From: Ascaphus truei
Lineage: Eukaryota; Chordata; Amphibia; Anura; Ascaphidae
Direction of reading: 5' to 3'
Length of the DNA stretch: 64,000 bases
NCBI GenBank assembly: GCA_036426205.1
Contig: CM071586.1
Span: forward strand, 11,947,768-12,011,767
The position numbers and the translations under genes were made by a program. This document shows positions 1-48,016 of this stretch, in pieces (positions within the stretch are counted from its first letter, which is position 1; the number at the start of each line of letters is the position of its first letter). Under the pieces are notes generated by a model, which saw nothing but the letters and a program-made list of their open reading frames with translations, searched no databases and had not been told where the DNA came from.

Positions 1-1201
1 GACAGGAAGGCCGGACAGTAGAAGGTTACAATAGTTGAGACGGGAGAGAATGAGGACCTGTGTTACAGTTTTAGCAGTAGAGGGACAGAAGAAACGGCAT
101 ATCTTTGCAATGTTAGAGGTTAGATTTAGCTACATTGTGAATGTGAGAGGAGAATGTGAGGAGTGACACCTAGGCAGTGTGCTTGTGATACTGGGTGTAT
201 AATAGTACTGCCAACAATGTAAAAGGGGGCAGTAAGGCCAGGCTTGGGAGGAAGTATGAGGAGCTCCAACTTTGACATGTTAAGTTTGAGTCAGCGGAGG
301 GCCATCCAGGATGATATAGCAGAGAGAAATTTGGACACTTTGATCTGTACAGCAGGTTTAAGGTCAGAGGTTGAAAGGTAAATTTGGGTGTCATCAGAAG
401 AGGAGTGATATTTGAACCCTAGAGATGTGCTAAGGTAACTTAGAGAAAGTGTGTAAAGAGAAGGGGTCCCAGGATAGAGCCTTGGTGTACACCCACAGAG
501 AGATAGACAGAGGAGGAGGAGGTGTTGGCAAATGAGACACTGAAATAAAATGGGAGAGATAAGAGGATATCCATAATAGAGCCCTGTTCCAAGAGTATGG
601 AGAATGTGAAGAAGAGTGAGGTCCACAGTATCAAAGGCTACAGAGAGGTTGTGTACTATGAGAAAAGTGTAATGATCTTTGATTTTCGTAGCTTGAAGGT
701 AATTAGTTATTTTGGTGAAGGCTGTTTCAGTGGAGAACGTACCTGGTGAAAAAATGGAGTAATCGAGAGGAACACATGGCGTTCAATTAGTTTTGAGGTA
801 ATATTCAGGAGGGAGACAGGGCAATAATTAGAGACAGGTAGGGTCAAGCTTGTTGTTTTTGTGTAAGGGTATAACTGTTCTGTGCTTGAAGCAGACAGGA
901 AAGGTACCAGAGTAGAGGGAGAAGTTGAAAATATGATTAGAGTAGGAGCAAGAGGTTTGAGGAGATGGAAGGGAATGTGGTGAAGAGGACAAGTGGTAGA
1001 AGAAGAGATCAGCAGTGACACGTCCTCCTCTGTGACAGAGGAAAAAGAGTCGAGGAAGGCAGGAGGAGAGTTAGGAAGAGGTGTAGAATGTGAAGAGGAT
1101 ACAGAATGAATGCCTTGATGAATGGAAATCACCTTTTCTCTTAAAATAGTCAACAAAGTCCTGAGGTGAAATAGAGGAAGAAAGACAGATAACAGTGTCA
1201 C
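1..1201 (-). mobile_element. L2-type LINE fragment, reverse transcriptase remnant
   Basis: The minus strand translates in shifting frames into pieces of an L2-type non-LTR retrotransposon reverse transcriptase. The longest open piece (707-1201) holds a decayed form of the '[17 protein letters not shown]' block seen here as NYCPVSLLNITSKLIER. Near position 1 the strand reads through the C-terminal segment that in the 54.8-kb copy contains SRLDYCNLLLSGLP. Frameshifts and stops break the frame repeatedly, so it is inactive. The element runs off the left edge of the window. Confidence 0.75.
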
Positions 1202-1219
1202 GGGAGACCAAGTAATTTA

Positions 1220-1745
1220 CACCTTTATACTGGGATCATTCATTGAGCAAAACTAGGAAGTTAAATAAATTGTAATTTATTCCATAGAAACAGACGTACA
1301 CACAGTGAATTACAAATAACAAGAGGAAACACGCTTACTGAGGGATCTGGGTTAAAAAAAACCTAACCTTTCATAACTCAGATAGTCCTTAAAACAAAGT
1401 CTTTCAGTTACCGGGATGTACCCGCAAAAGGCCTGGAGCTCAATTCGGCATGAATTACCAGACGCCACTGCTGTATCTGCTCTGGAGCTACTGAAATCCC
1501 TTGACCGGGAGATAGAGGGATCATAACCAGCAATGGTTCCCATAGCCAGCCCGATATCTCTCACAGAGATAGGTTCCTCAATGTCGGCTGAACAAAGGCT
1601 CCGCTCTTAGAGACATTGTTCCCCAGACTTGAGCGAGAACCCCTCCTCACTCCTGTGTCTGAAGCACATCACCTCCCACACTTGAATAGCAGGCCCATAT
1701 CTTTGTGTGTATGATGGCTGTGTGAATTACTGGCCCTGCACACAG
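1220..1745 (-). repeat. LTR-like repeat fragment, related to 37715-38740
   Basis: The block starting GGGATCATTCATTGAGCAA, followed by a T/A-rich stretch and then CTGGGTTAAAA and TAACCTTTC, matches in order and spacing the block at 37715-37900. Two diverged copies of the same layout mark it as a dispersed repeat. Its composition resembles an LTR read in antisense. No reading frame or second LTR was found. Confidence 0.5.
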
Positions 1746-2045
1746 AGGAGACACAAAAGATAAGCATTACATTTCAAATAGTTGAAAACATTTTTCTAAC
1801 CACATTAACATGATGGATACTAGTCTAACCACTGGGTATCCATCTAGATGGGTCGAGGCAATGGTAGGACTTATCCTTTATTATAATAACCACATTGCCC
1901 CTACCATCCCAATCCTGTCACGTTTGAAGCTTCTGGAAAATTGGTAGCTTTCCTCTTAGTTTTTCCAGTTGGTCTCTCTAATGTGAAGGACAAGTACAGT
2001 CACTATCCCTAACTGCTGTGGAGGAACACTTCCGCATGGACCAGA

Positions 2046-2086
2046 GCTCATTGTTGGAGTTTCTGACTAACTCACTGATGAATAAG
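2046..2086 (+). other. Partial duplicate of the exon 1 region
   Basis: About 40 bases here (TTGGAGTTTCTGACTAACTC, then ACTGATGAATAAG) repeat, with a few changes, the sequence at 2260-2305 that surrounds the first coding exon of the zinc-finger gene. It could be an older duplicated exon or an untranslated exon. Its reading frame from an ATG at 2036 closes after about 35 codons and no clear donor site is evident. Confidence 0.4.
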
Positions 2087-2291
2087 TACCAGACTCCGAT
2101 GACTCCCTTATATCTGTCCCTCCCACTGCAAAGATACACAGATGTCCCATAGTCTTTCTTTTCTAATTTCTATTTAAAAATGCACAGTGACACAGACAGC
2201 AAGTGCATTTATTTCTTATACCCATACATCTGCTATCTCTCATTGTCTTTGGTCTTAGAGCCAATCCTTGGAGCATCTGACTGACTCCCTG

Positions 2292-40343
<38,052 letters not shown>

Positions 40344-40800
40344 TAAATGTATTGAATGTGGAAAACAGGGAAATGTCATACCCTATGTGCATTAACTGTG
40401 GGAAACATTTTGCTAGTAAGTCAGCTTTTAGTTGACATCAAATGATTCACACAGGAGAAGAGCCTCATTCTTGAACTGAGTGTGGGGATTGCTTTACAGG
40501 CCAAATCTTCTTAAATACCAGAAAACTCATAAAGAAGAGAAATAATATGTTTGCCTTAAATGTGTGAAATACTTTTCTTCCAAGTCTAAATTTACCTTAT
40601 ATCAGAGAATACACACAGGAGAGCCTTAACGTTCAATATTTTTAGGAAAGACACTTTTTATTGCATCAAAATGCACACGAGGAAAGCCATACTGTATGTT
40701 TTCCCTAAATGTGGAAAATGTTTTTCTGAAAACTCAAGTCTTCTTACACACCAGACAAACTCATACAAGAAAGAGGCCATGAATGAGGGAAATTCACCTT
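40344..40800 (+). pseudogene. Decayed additional zinc fingers after the stop
   Basis: Beyond the stop the sequence still reads finger fragments in changing frames: [20 protein letters not shown], then YQKTH, CLKCVKYFSSKSKF, YQRIHTGE, and a last trace near 40690-40760. Stops and lost cysteines break each. The ancestral gene therefore had roughly five or six more fingers, now outside the coding frame and probably in the 3' untranslated region. Confidence 0.85.
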
Positions 40801-40869
40801 CCCATAGCATATGGCAAAACATGAGAAACAAATCCCAAAGATGGTGCTTCTAATATCCAGGAAATGGTA

Positions 40870-41372
40870 GCAATATAGCTAAAGTGTCCAGGACCTTAAG
40901 TGATAAAAGGAATCCATCCAAAATGCACTAATAATGTGTATAGAGTAGTATAGGGCTCACAATGAAGCCATATAAAGGGACCCAAATGAACAGGACACAC
41001 ACACAGCACAAATATGGGAATGAGGTCAAGAATGAAAGAACTCACCCCGTCTAAAGTGCCTAAGTGGTGATCCGTAGGCCCGTAGGCTGGGCAGCACAAA
41101 TACCTCTATGAACACAGTGGCAATGAGAAAATCAGTCCGTTGGAGTATGCATTAAAGGCTCACGATTACACGGTCTGCGATGGTCCCGGAAGTGGCGTGC
41201 TTCAATCCGGTAGATGAATGAGTAGAAAAGCAGGAATTTGTTGAGCACTGCGTGCAAATAGGGCTGGAGGCTGACTTAAAAATAAAAATGCTTTATTAAA
41301 GATGCATAATAGCAAAAGCTACAGACAAGGTTCTCTGACGCGTTTTACGCCAAATGGCGCTTTTTTCATTTG
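40870..41372 (-). repeat. Dispersed repeat ending in the hairpin motif
   Basis: Contains AATGCTTTATTAAAGATGC, then CTGACGCGTTTTACGCC and GGCGCTTTTTTCATTTGAT at 41327-41372, the layout also seen at 7930-8010. Its start and target duplication were not resolved. Confidence 0.5.
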
Positions 41373-41400
41373 ATAAACATGAATCGTGGATTTATATTTC

Positions 41401-41406
41401 AATAAA
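41401..41406 (+). promoter_or_regulatory. Candidate polyadenylation signal
   Basis: AATAAA about 1060 bases after the zinc-finger stop, in non-repeat sequence just past the dispersed repeat. Another AATAAA lies at 41505. Confidence 0.3.
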
Positions 41407-41409
41407 GTT

Positions 41410-42440
41410 CATGGATCAGAATATACTCTGGATTTAATATTTTTCTAAAATGTTACATTTGCAGGTTTTTTTTTCTTCGCAAAAAAATGTCTTGATTAAC
41501 AAGAAATAAAGAAAATGTTTGTGAATTTTTCCTGATTGTGTTGAGCTTAAAGTTGTAGATGCCGAGAAGACCTATAGAAGTGTAGATATTAGATTTGAAA
41601 AGCAACATCAACTAAAATGTTATCCATGTAGAACTGTCATTACAGTTACTTATCATTGATTTTCTTTTTTGAAACGTTAACAATTAGGGACACTTCTTCT
41701 CTGATGAAAAATGGTTACCCCATCAGTTATTTGTGTCAAGTCCCAGGGATTTACATCATAATTTTTCTACATCAGGGAATGTTTGGAGAGTTATAGTATT
41801 GATTAAAAAAGGAAAAAATGTTGAGTGTTCCATGTTTTGCTTCCAATCTGTATTAAACACATTTTTTTTAACTTATGCTTTTGTATTCTTAGCTTTATTT
41901 TCTATGGAAATGGGAAAGGTTTTCTTTAGAATGGGACAGTGCATGTGAATTAAGTGTTTCCTCCTTTAGCCCTTGCTATGTATTTTAGATAACCAAACAA
42001 GAGAGGGGAACCTAAAAAACGTGGAGTAGCTTAGTGGTAAGAACGATGCCTTTGCAGTTGGTAAATCTAGTATCGGCTTTCATTGTGAATTTGTTCTTCA
42101 AAAGTCTAATTCTATTAAAAGCTATGTTATTGTCAATATTTTTTCTAAGGATAAATATCATTATTATTAGAGAGGAGGAGTGAGAAGAACACTAAGGGCC
42201 TCATTCAGTAAAGGTTGATAAAAAGTGATCTCCATGGCATTTAAATTGCTGTTTTTTTGAGCGTTGCTGTCACGGTATTCAGCAAGCCTTCATTACCATT
42301 CATAGCAAAATTCCCAAAATGAGCGATTTGCTGCCAGCGATAGGATCGACCCTGTGAAAAGGCCTAACCCGGCGATACATTTCAGCTGCAGAGAGAGCTG
42401 CTCTGAGAGAGCCGCCTCTGCCAGCGAAAATCTCACCCGA
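41410..42440. other. Intergenic, no recognisable gene
   Basis: Only short frames. GGGCCTCATTCAGTAAAGG near 42194 looks like the outer part of the foldback-bearing repeat that follows. Confidence 0.5.
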
Positions 42441-42448
42441 AAATTATG

Positions 42449-42757
42449 TTTTTTAATATACATTTCATTCATAGTGATGATGTGCAGGGTGTCTCCAGAG
42501 CAGAACCGCGTTGGTTTGAGGTCCGGGGACCCCCTGCTTCCCGAGATACAGGCCCCGTTATGGGGTGCCGGTATCTCTTATGCTTTGAAATGTCCCGGTC
42601 ACGTGACGCGGGACATTTAAATGCAGAGGGATATCGGCACCCCATAACGGGACCTGTATCTTGGGAAGCAGGGTGTCCCCGGACATAATACCAATGTGGT
42701 TCAGCTCCAGAGACCCCCTGCACATCTACACTATGAAAGAAATGTATATTAAAAAAT
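42449..42757. repeat. Foldback palindrome, arms about 145 bp
   Basis: Left arm TTTTTTAATATACATTTC ... CCGTTATGGGGTGCCGGTAT. The right arm is the complement, ending GAAATGTATATTAAAAAA. The centre is near GGTCACGTGACGCGG (42598-42612). A few mismatches separate the arms. Confidence 0.9.
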
Positions 42758-42844
42758 ATTTAATAAACATCAATACACCCCCCCACCCCCCCATAATGTA
42801 AAAACATTCTTTATTTTTTAACATACAGGATTCATACCCCAGAC

Positions 42845-43185
42845 CTACGGTAGTCCTCGGTGGTCCTGACGGGTGTCCGCCGGCCCCACAGTGCACCAGT
42901 ACCCCAGGGTTTGGCGGTCTATGGGTGGTTCCCACCAGGTTCCCACCAGGCACCATGGGCCTCCAGGTGGTCACCGTGGGCCATAATGGAGTCCACGGGT
43001 GGGCCCGTGAGTATCTGGGGGTCCCCAGGTCAACCCCACAGGTGTCTGAGGCCCTCGGGTGGTTCCCACGAGGGTCTGGGGGCCCTCGGGTGGTCCCTGC
43101 AGGTTTCCCCCGTGGGTCTGCAGGTGGTACCCATGGGCGTCCGGGGGGTCCTCAGGTGGTCTCCATAGGTCCCCGCAGACCTAAG
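42845..43185. repeat. GC-rich degenerate minisatellite
   Basis: A loosely repeated 25-35-bp unit built from GGTGGTYCCCAYNRGG and GGGTCTGNGGGCC-like words. The open frames here, including a 102-codon one, follow from the repeat and show no known domain. Confidence 0.6.
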
Positions 43186-44334
43186 GTACCAAACCTGTAT
43201 GTTAACAAATACACATGGACTACATTTCAATCAATCCCCCCCCCCCCCCTCATCCCTACGCCAAAACACATACAGTACAGTAATGGGCAAAATAACTAAA
43301 ATATGGATCCAGATATGGATAATAGATTATTTGCCGATTATTAAACACAACATTAACCCGCATAAATAAAGTAAATAAATACAGTTCTTCTTACCAGACC
43401 AGCAGGTCCCTCTGTACTCCATTGCCAGAAAGCATACATACATAATAAAGACATTCTAATGGCCCCTAACCCCTTAATCACCTTAGCGGTTAATAACCGC
43501 TATAGTAATTAAAGGGTTAACCCACTCTGCCCCGATACCCACCAGGGAGGCCTAAGCACCCACCCCGGACTGACTATACCCACCCTGTACCCATTGAGTA
43601 GTATAGTGGTACATCATACCCATATAATAATAATATGGGCATGATAAGCCTCTATAGCACTTAATGGGCACTCTAATCACAATACATTAATGCACAAAAC
43701 ACACAATAATAAAACATTAAAAAAACTCCAAAAAAACACTTCAATAAATAAAAACAGTAGCCAGCTAATCCAATGAATACAAGCAATAACAAGATCAACA
43801 ATTAATTAATTAAACCATTAACCAAAGCAATTAATTAATCAAACTCAGAATTCTTTCAAACAGTAACCAATCAAGCCAGTTAATTACTAAAACAACTCAA
43901 AACTAATTCTAACAGTAACCAATCAAAACAATTAATTAATGCAACATGAATGAATTAATTGAAACATTAAACTACAAAGAAATAAAATAAAAACATCAGA
44001 AACAACCATTACACCACAAACGCGTGGGTGGGGGCATTTTTGCCTGTGTATGCTGTGTTTTCCCATGTTGCTAATAAATTCGCTTTGTTTTTCACTTTGG
44101 GAACGCTCTCCCTCCTTTTTTGATCATTTCTACCTGCTGGGAAGTAGTGCTTTGTCTTTTTTTTGGGGGGGCTGTTTCTGCATTTCAATAAAGACATCAG
44201 CATCCCTGTACCTGAGAACGTGGATCACCACCCAAGGATGCTGCACTATATGTGAGTCCTTGAGAAATATCTCTTTCACCATTCATCACATTATATTGTT
44301 TTATATATGTGCCTGGACACTTTATTGTGTGTCT
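43186..44334. other. A/T-rich intergenic sequence
   Basis: A C run (43238-43250) and an ATTAATTAA-rich patch (43795-43960). No gene or clear transposon end was seen. The 44030-44330 part resembles the tail of a repeat (GCATTTCAATAAAGAC). Confidence 0.5.
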
Positions 44335-45962
44335 ACAAGAGAAAAGGGGCTGATATGATCCTACTGCAGGAGACACATTTTAGTTGCACCAGTTCCCCAT
44401 AATATATGGATAAGAATTTCAGGTAGTTCTATCTTTCCTCGGTAAAAGTTAACAAGAGAGGAGTAGCAATCCTCTTTCATAATCGATTCCCATTTGTACT
44501 AGAACAAAGTAAAAAGGATAAAGAGGGTAGATTCTTAATATTAGTAGGCTCAGTTCACGGACAACCCATAACTATAGCCACTCTATACAGTATGCACCTG
44601 TGAGTATGATCCCTCTTTCACAACTTGAATAAATTGATGAAAGGTTTTACGATTCTAGCAAGAGATTTCAGCATAGTGCCCGACACTAAGTTAGATAAAT
44701 CTACGCAGACGAAGAAGCACAGGAAAGAGGAAATGACTACACCCCACATGGGGCTAAAAGATACTCAAATTATAGATATTTGGAGGTAACTCCACCCAGG
44801 AGAGAGAGGGTTTACGTTCTACACTCACCCAAATAAGAGCTATAGTAGAATCGATTACTTCTTTATATCAAGCAGATTGGTCCCGAAGATATCCACTTCC
44901 AGGATCCATGATATTTCATGGTCGGATCACGCACCAATCCAATTATGGTGCACCCAAATTAATCTGGACAGACCTGGAGCAAATTGGAAGTTAAATGAAT
45001 AAAAATAACATAGAGAGTAGAAGAATGAGTGGTGCTCAAATATGAATGTGTGCACTGCCAATAAAATAATGTATTGAAGTCACGATGAACAGTCTGCACC
45101 CATCAATCAATATAAATGTTCATAAATATATGCCAAGAAATAACCTAGTGGTGTCCCTAGGACTACCACAAGCAATGGTTAAAGTCCATAAACTTGACAA
45201 AGTCCCACGGAAATGAAATGCATTGGTGCGTTTGTGGCTCTCTTTTGTCTGTACTGAGAAGCTAATTCATTAAATACATGCCTGGAGTTGCTGTTCTATT
45301 TTTTTATGCTGTGCTCCTTCTGCTCTCTTATTACTGAATAAAAATAACAGAAGTAATTCGTAAAATTAACAGTTACTGTAGATCATTTCTTCAGCATCAA
45401 CAAAGATAGTGTGAATTCCCAGATGACTCTTTGGGAAGCACATAAAGCAACCCTTAGACGCACACTCATAAGTATTGCAGCAGGAAGGAAGAGAGCAAGA
45501 AATTTGAAAATCCTGGAATTACAAGCAAAATTAGCTGAACATTCTTCCTTGCACAAGTTACATGTTAAGGAAGAAACTTTAAAAAAAACTGAAGGATGTC
45601 AGAATAGAATTAAATCTGCTCCTAACCACCCAGGCGGAAAATTCATTGAGTTGGTCAAAGAGGAAGTTTTTTGAAAAAGCGAACGAGCTAGATACACTAC
45701 TAGCAAACAAACTCAGTAGTAGGCAAACAAATTATAATATACAAGCTTTTAGGCTAAAATCGGGTCGTGTGACCTCCAATCCTAAATTAATAGTGGAGGA
45801 GTTTAAAACTATTATGAAGATTTATATAACGGGAAAAAGATCACACACAAGACAAGCCATAAATGATTTTCTAGCGGACTCGGATCTGCCTAGGCTGAGC
45901 GGGGAGGAGAGAGGCTCTAAAAAAGGATTTTGTGCTAGAAGAGCTGCTCCAGGTAATCAAAC
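44335..45962 (+). pseudogene. L1-type LINE ORF2, endonuclease to RT start
   Basis: Reads MILLQETHFS, then RGVAILFHNRFPF, EGRFLILVG, FYTHPNKSYSRIDYFF and ISWSDHAPI. These are the L1 apurinic-type endonuclease blocks, including the SDH catalytic motif. After the 324-bp insertion (45011-45334) it resumes with LWEAHKATLRRTLIS and FFEKANELDTLLANKLSSRQ, the L1 segment before the RT. The RT domain is absent; the copy ends where L2 sequence begins. Several stops. Confidence 0.85.
45011..45334. mobile_element. 324-bp short interspersed insertion in L1
   Basis: Flanked by a perfect 15-bp duplication TGAATAAAAATAACA (44996-45010 and 45335-45349). It contains TTGACAAAGTCCCACGGAAA, then TGAAATGCATTGGTGCG, a weak form of the hairpin motif. 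No frame. SINE-like. Confidence 0.85.
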
Positions 45963-46282
45963 ATATGAAACAATCCTTTTAACTCCTCCCTCTGCTCTGG
46001 AACCTTTCCATCCTCCTTCAAACATGCAACAGTCATACCATTACTCAAAAACAGGAAGCTTGACCCTACCTGTCTTTCTAACAATCGACCTGTCTCCCTC
46101 CTGCCTTTTGCCTCTAAACTACTTGAACGTCTTGTATTCTCTCGCTTGCTCCATTTTCTCAACACCTATTCTCTCCTAGACCCTCTACAATCTGGCTTCC
46201 GCACTGCTCACTCAACCGAAACAGCCCTCACCAAAATAACTGACGACCTCCATGCTGCCAAAGACAGAGGTCATTACACTGG
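45963..46282 (+). pseudogene. L2-type LINE, RT N-terminal fragment
   Basis: In two frames it reads [16 protein letters not shown], then [20 protein letters not shown] and [14 protein letters not shown], the RT blocks before the catalytic palm. The palm is missing. The C-terminal part of the same family resumes at 54804. Confidence 0.85.
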
Positions 46283-46364
46283 ACACAATCCATGTGCGTG
46301 GGACCCTTCTATCTGTCCCAATGTCGCCCCCAGACAGAGGGGCACAATCCATGGACGTGGGACC

Positions 46365-47862
46365 TGTGGCGGTAGGGAGGGTTTGGCCCGGGGTTAACGG
46401 GGTTACCCCCCAAGGGCCCCCCTCTAACGTCGCCAGGGAGACAAGGGGTTAACTGGGCTGAGGCCCAGAAATGTGATTTTACCCTTGTTATAACCTGTAA
46501 ATGTATTCTTCCCTGTTCCATTGTAATGTCTGGGTTAATCAGTACCTGCATAACACACACACTGGGACTTAAGGGGTTAATGAGCTACAGTTTAAGGAAA
46601 TCCCACTGTATTATGTCCTTTAAGGAAATCTGGACTTCAAAGGGTTAATTGAAGTTGAATGTGAACAGAGAAGGTTTTAGAACCCCACATGATAGATGCA
46701 GATGGGGGAATGCAAGCTTTTGCCTAAATATTGGTTCTCTGTGTTTTAAAACTGCCCTGCAGTTGATTTTGTCCTGGGATTTAAACCCAGGTTGGTGACA
46801 AAAGGCAGAATGCCTGTCTTTGTAATGCATGAGGAGCCAAATGGTGCCTCATATGAGTATTCACTGGAAGTGTATATCAACAGAGAGGTGTGATACATCG
46901 CCCTGATCAATAGGTAACTGACCTAATTGGTTATGCGAAAAGCAAAAGCCCACTTCAAAAGGTTTATTGACGTGGCCAGTAGGATGCTAAATAGGATATT
47001 CTGCTAGATTTGAGCCTGGCTTCCCAGGAGAATTGTTTATGCGGGAAGCAGGCAAAAGGAAGGGAAGGGTTTGTTATTCACACCTTCCAGCAAAAGGTAT
47101 TCCCCAACAGAATATCAAAAGTGAGTAACTTTATTAAATATAAGGATACTATGAGATGTCCTTGGCTGAACCGGCTAAGAATTACATAAGTGTATTGGCG
47201 AGAGTAAGCCAATCTTGGGAAGTCTAAACATTGAATATGTAACTGCTGCTAAATGCCAGATATTAATATCTCTATTAATGTTCATATTACAATGTAATTT
47301 TTGGTCTTCCTACGAGCGTCAGGTGTCCCAGAATGCAGTAATATATCTCACCTGACTGTATGTATTACGGAGCGGAAGTTATGCAATGATTTGCAGTAAA
47401 TATGAACTTTTGGTTAAGTCTGAGACCCCCCAGAGTTCTACTGCAGATGTGCCAGCTAGCAGGGGGGGCCTGTCCTAAAATGTGTTCCCCCACCAAAGAT
47501 TGGCTGGAGATAATTGCAAACCAATCCCAGGGTCTTAATGTTACAGATAGAGGGACAAAGGGTTTATAACCTGCTGTTTCCCATCTATCCTTTGTCTTCA
47601 TTTTTGGTCGCCATGCAATGTCTTGGGCTGATTGCTGGATGAAACTGCCAGTTCAGATGGGACTGTTTTCATTATTTTCATCTTTTACGTAAGTGTCTAT
47701 ATTTTGCCTGTTATTGTATAATCTGTTGTGTTCACCTTTATCAAGGAATAAATTATATTTATCATATCTTAAGTCTCGTCCCAGTTCAAACCCAGGTATA
47801 TATATATATTTATATATATAGTTTTTGGTGTAAATTACAGCCTGTCGCAAGCTACCGTGACA
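46365..47862 (+). repeat. 5' LTR of the 46-kb element
   Basis: 1498 bp from TGTGGCGGTAGG to CCGTGACA, near-identical to 53305-54803. Poly(A)-like AATAAATT at 47746. Confidence 0.95.
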
Positions 47863-47876
47863 GGCTTGTAATTAAC

Positions 47877-47894
47877 TGGTGGCAGCGGTGGGAT
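47877..47894 (+). promoter_or_regulatory. Primer-binding site complementary to tRNA-Leu
   Basis: TGGTGGCAGCGGTGGGAT is the exact complement of the last 18 bases (with CCA) of vertebrate tRNA-Leu of the AAG/UAG type, whose 3' end is ATCCCACCGCTGCCA. It lies 14 bases after the LTR end, a longer gap than usual. Confidence 0.85.
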
Positions 47895-48016
47895 TGAACT
47901 GGACCTGGATTACAGTATTCTGCGGGGTACTGTGATCCAGTGGGAACTTGATGGTAATTGCAAGTTCCTGGGACTAAAGATATTGAACACACAGTGTACA
48001 ACATATAACACAAGAT

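Noticed and set aside
42860..43299. 102- and 124-codon Gly/Pro-rich frames
   Set aside because: Both follow from the degenerate GC-rich minisatellite; two phases are open at once, as repeats often allow.
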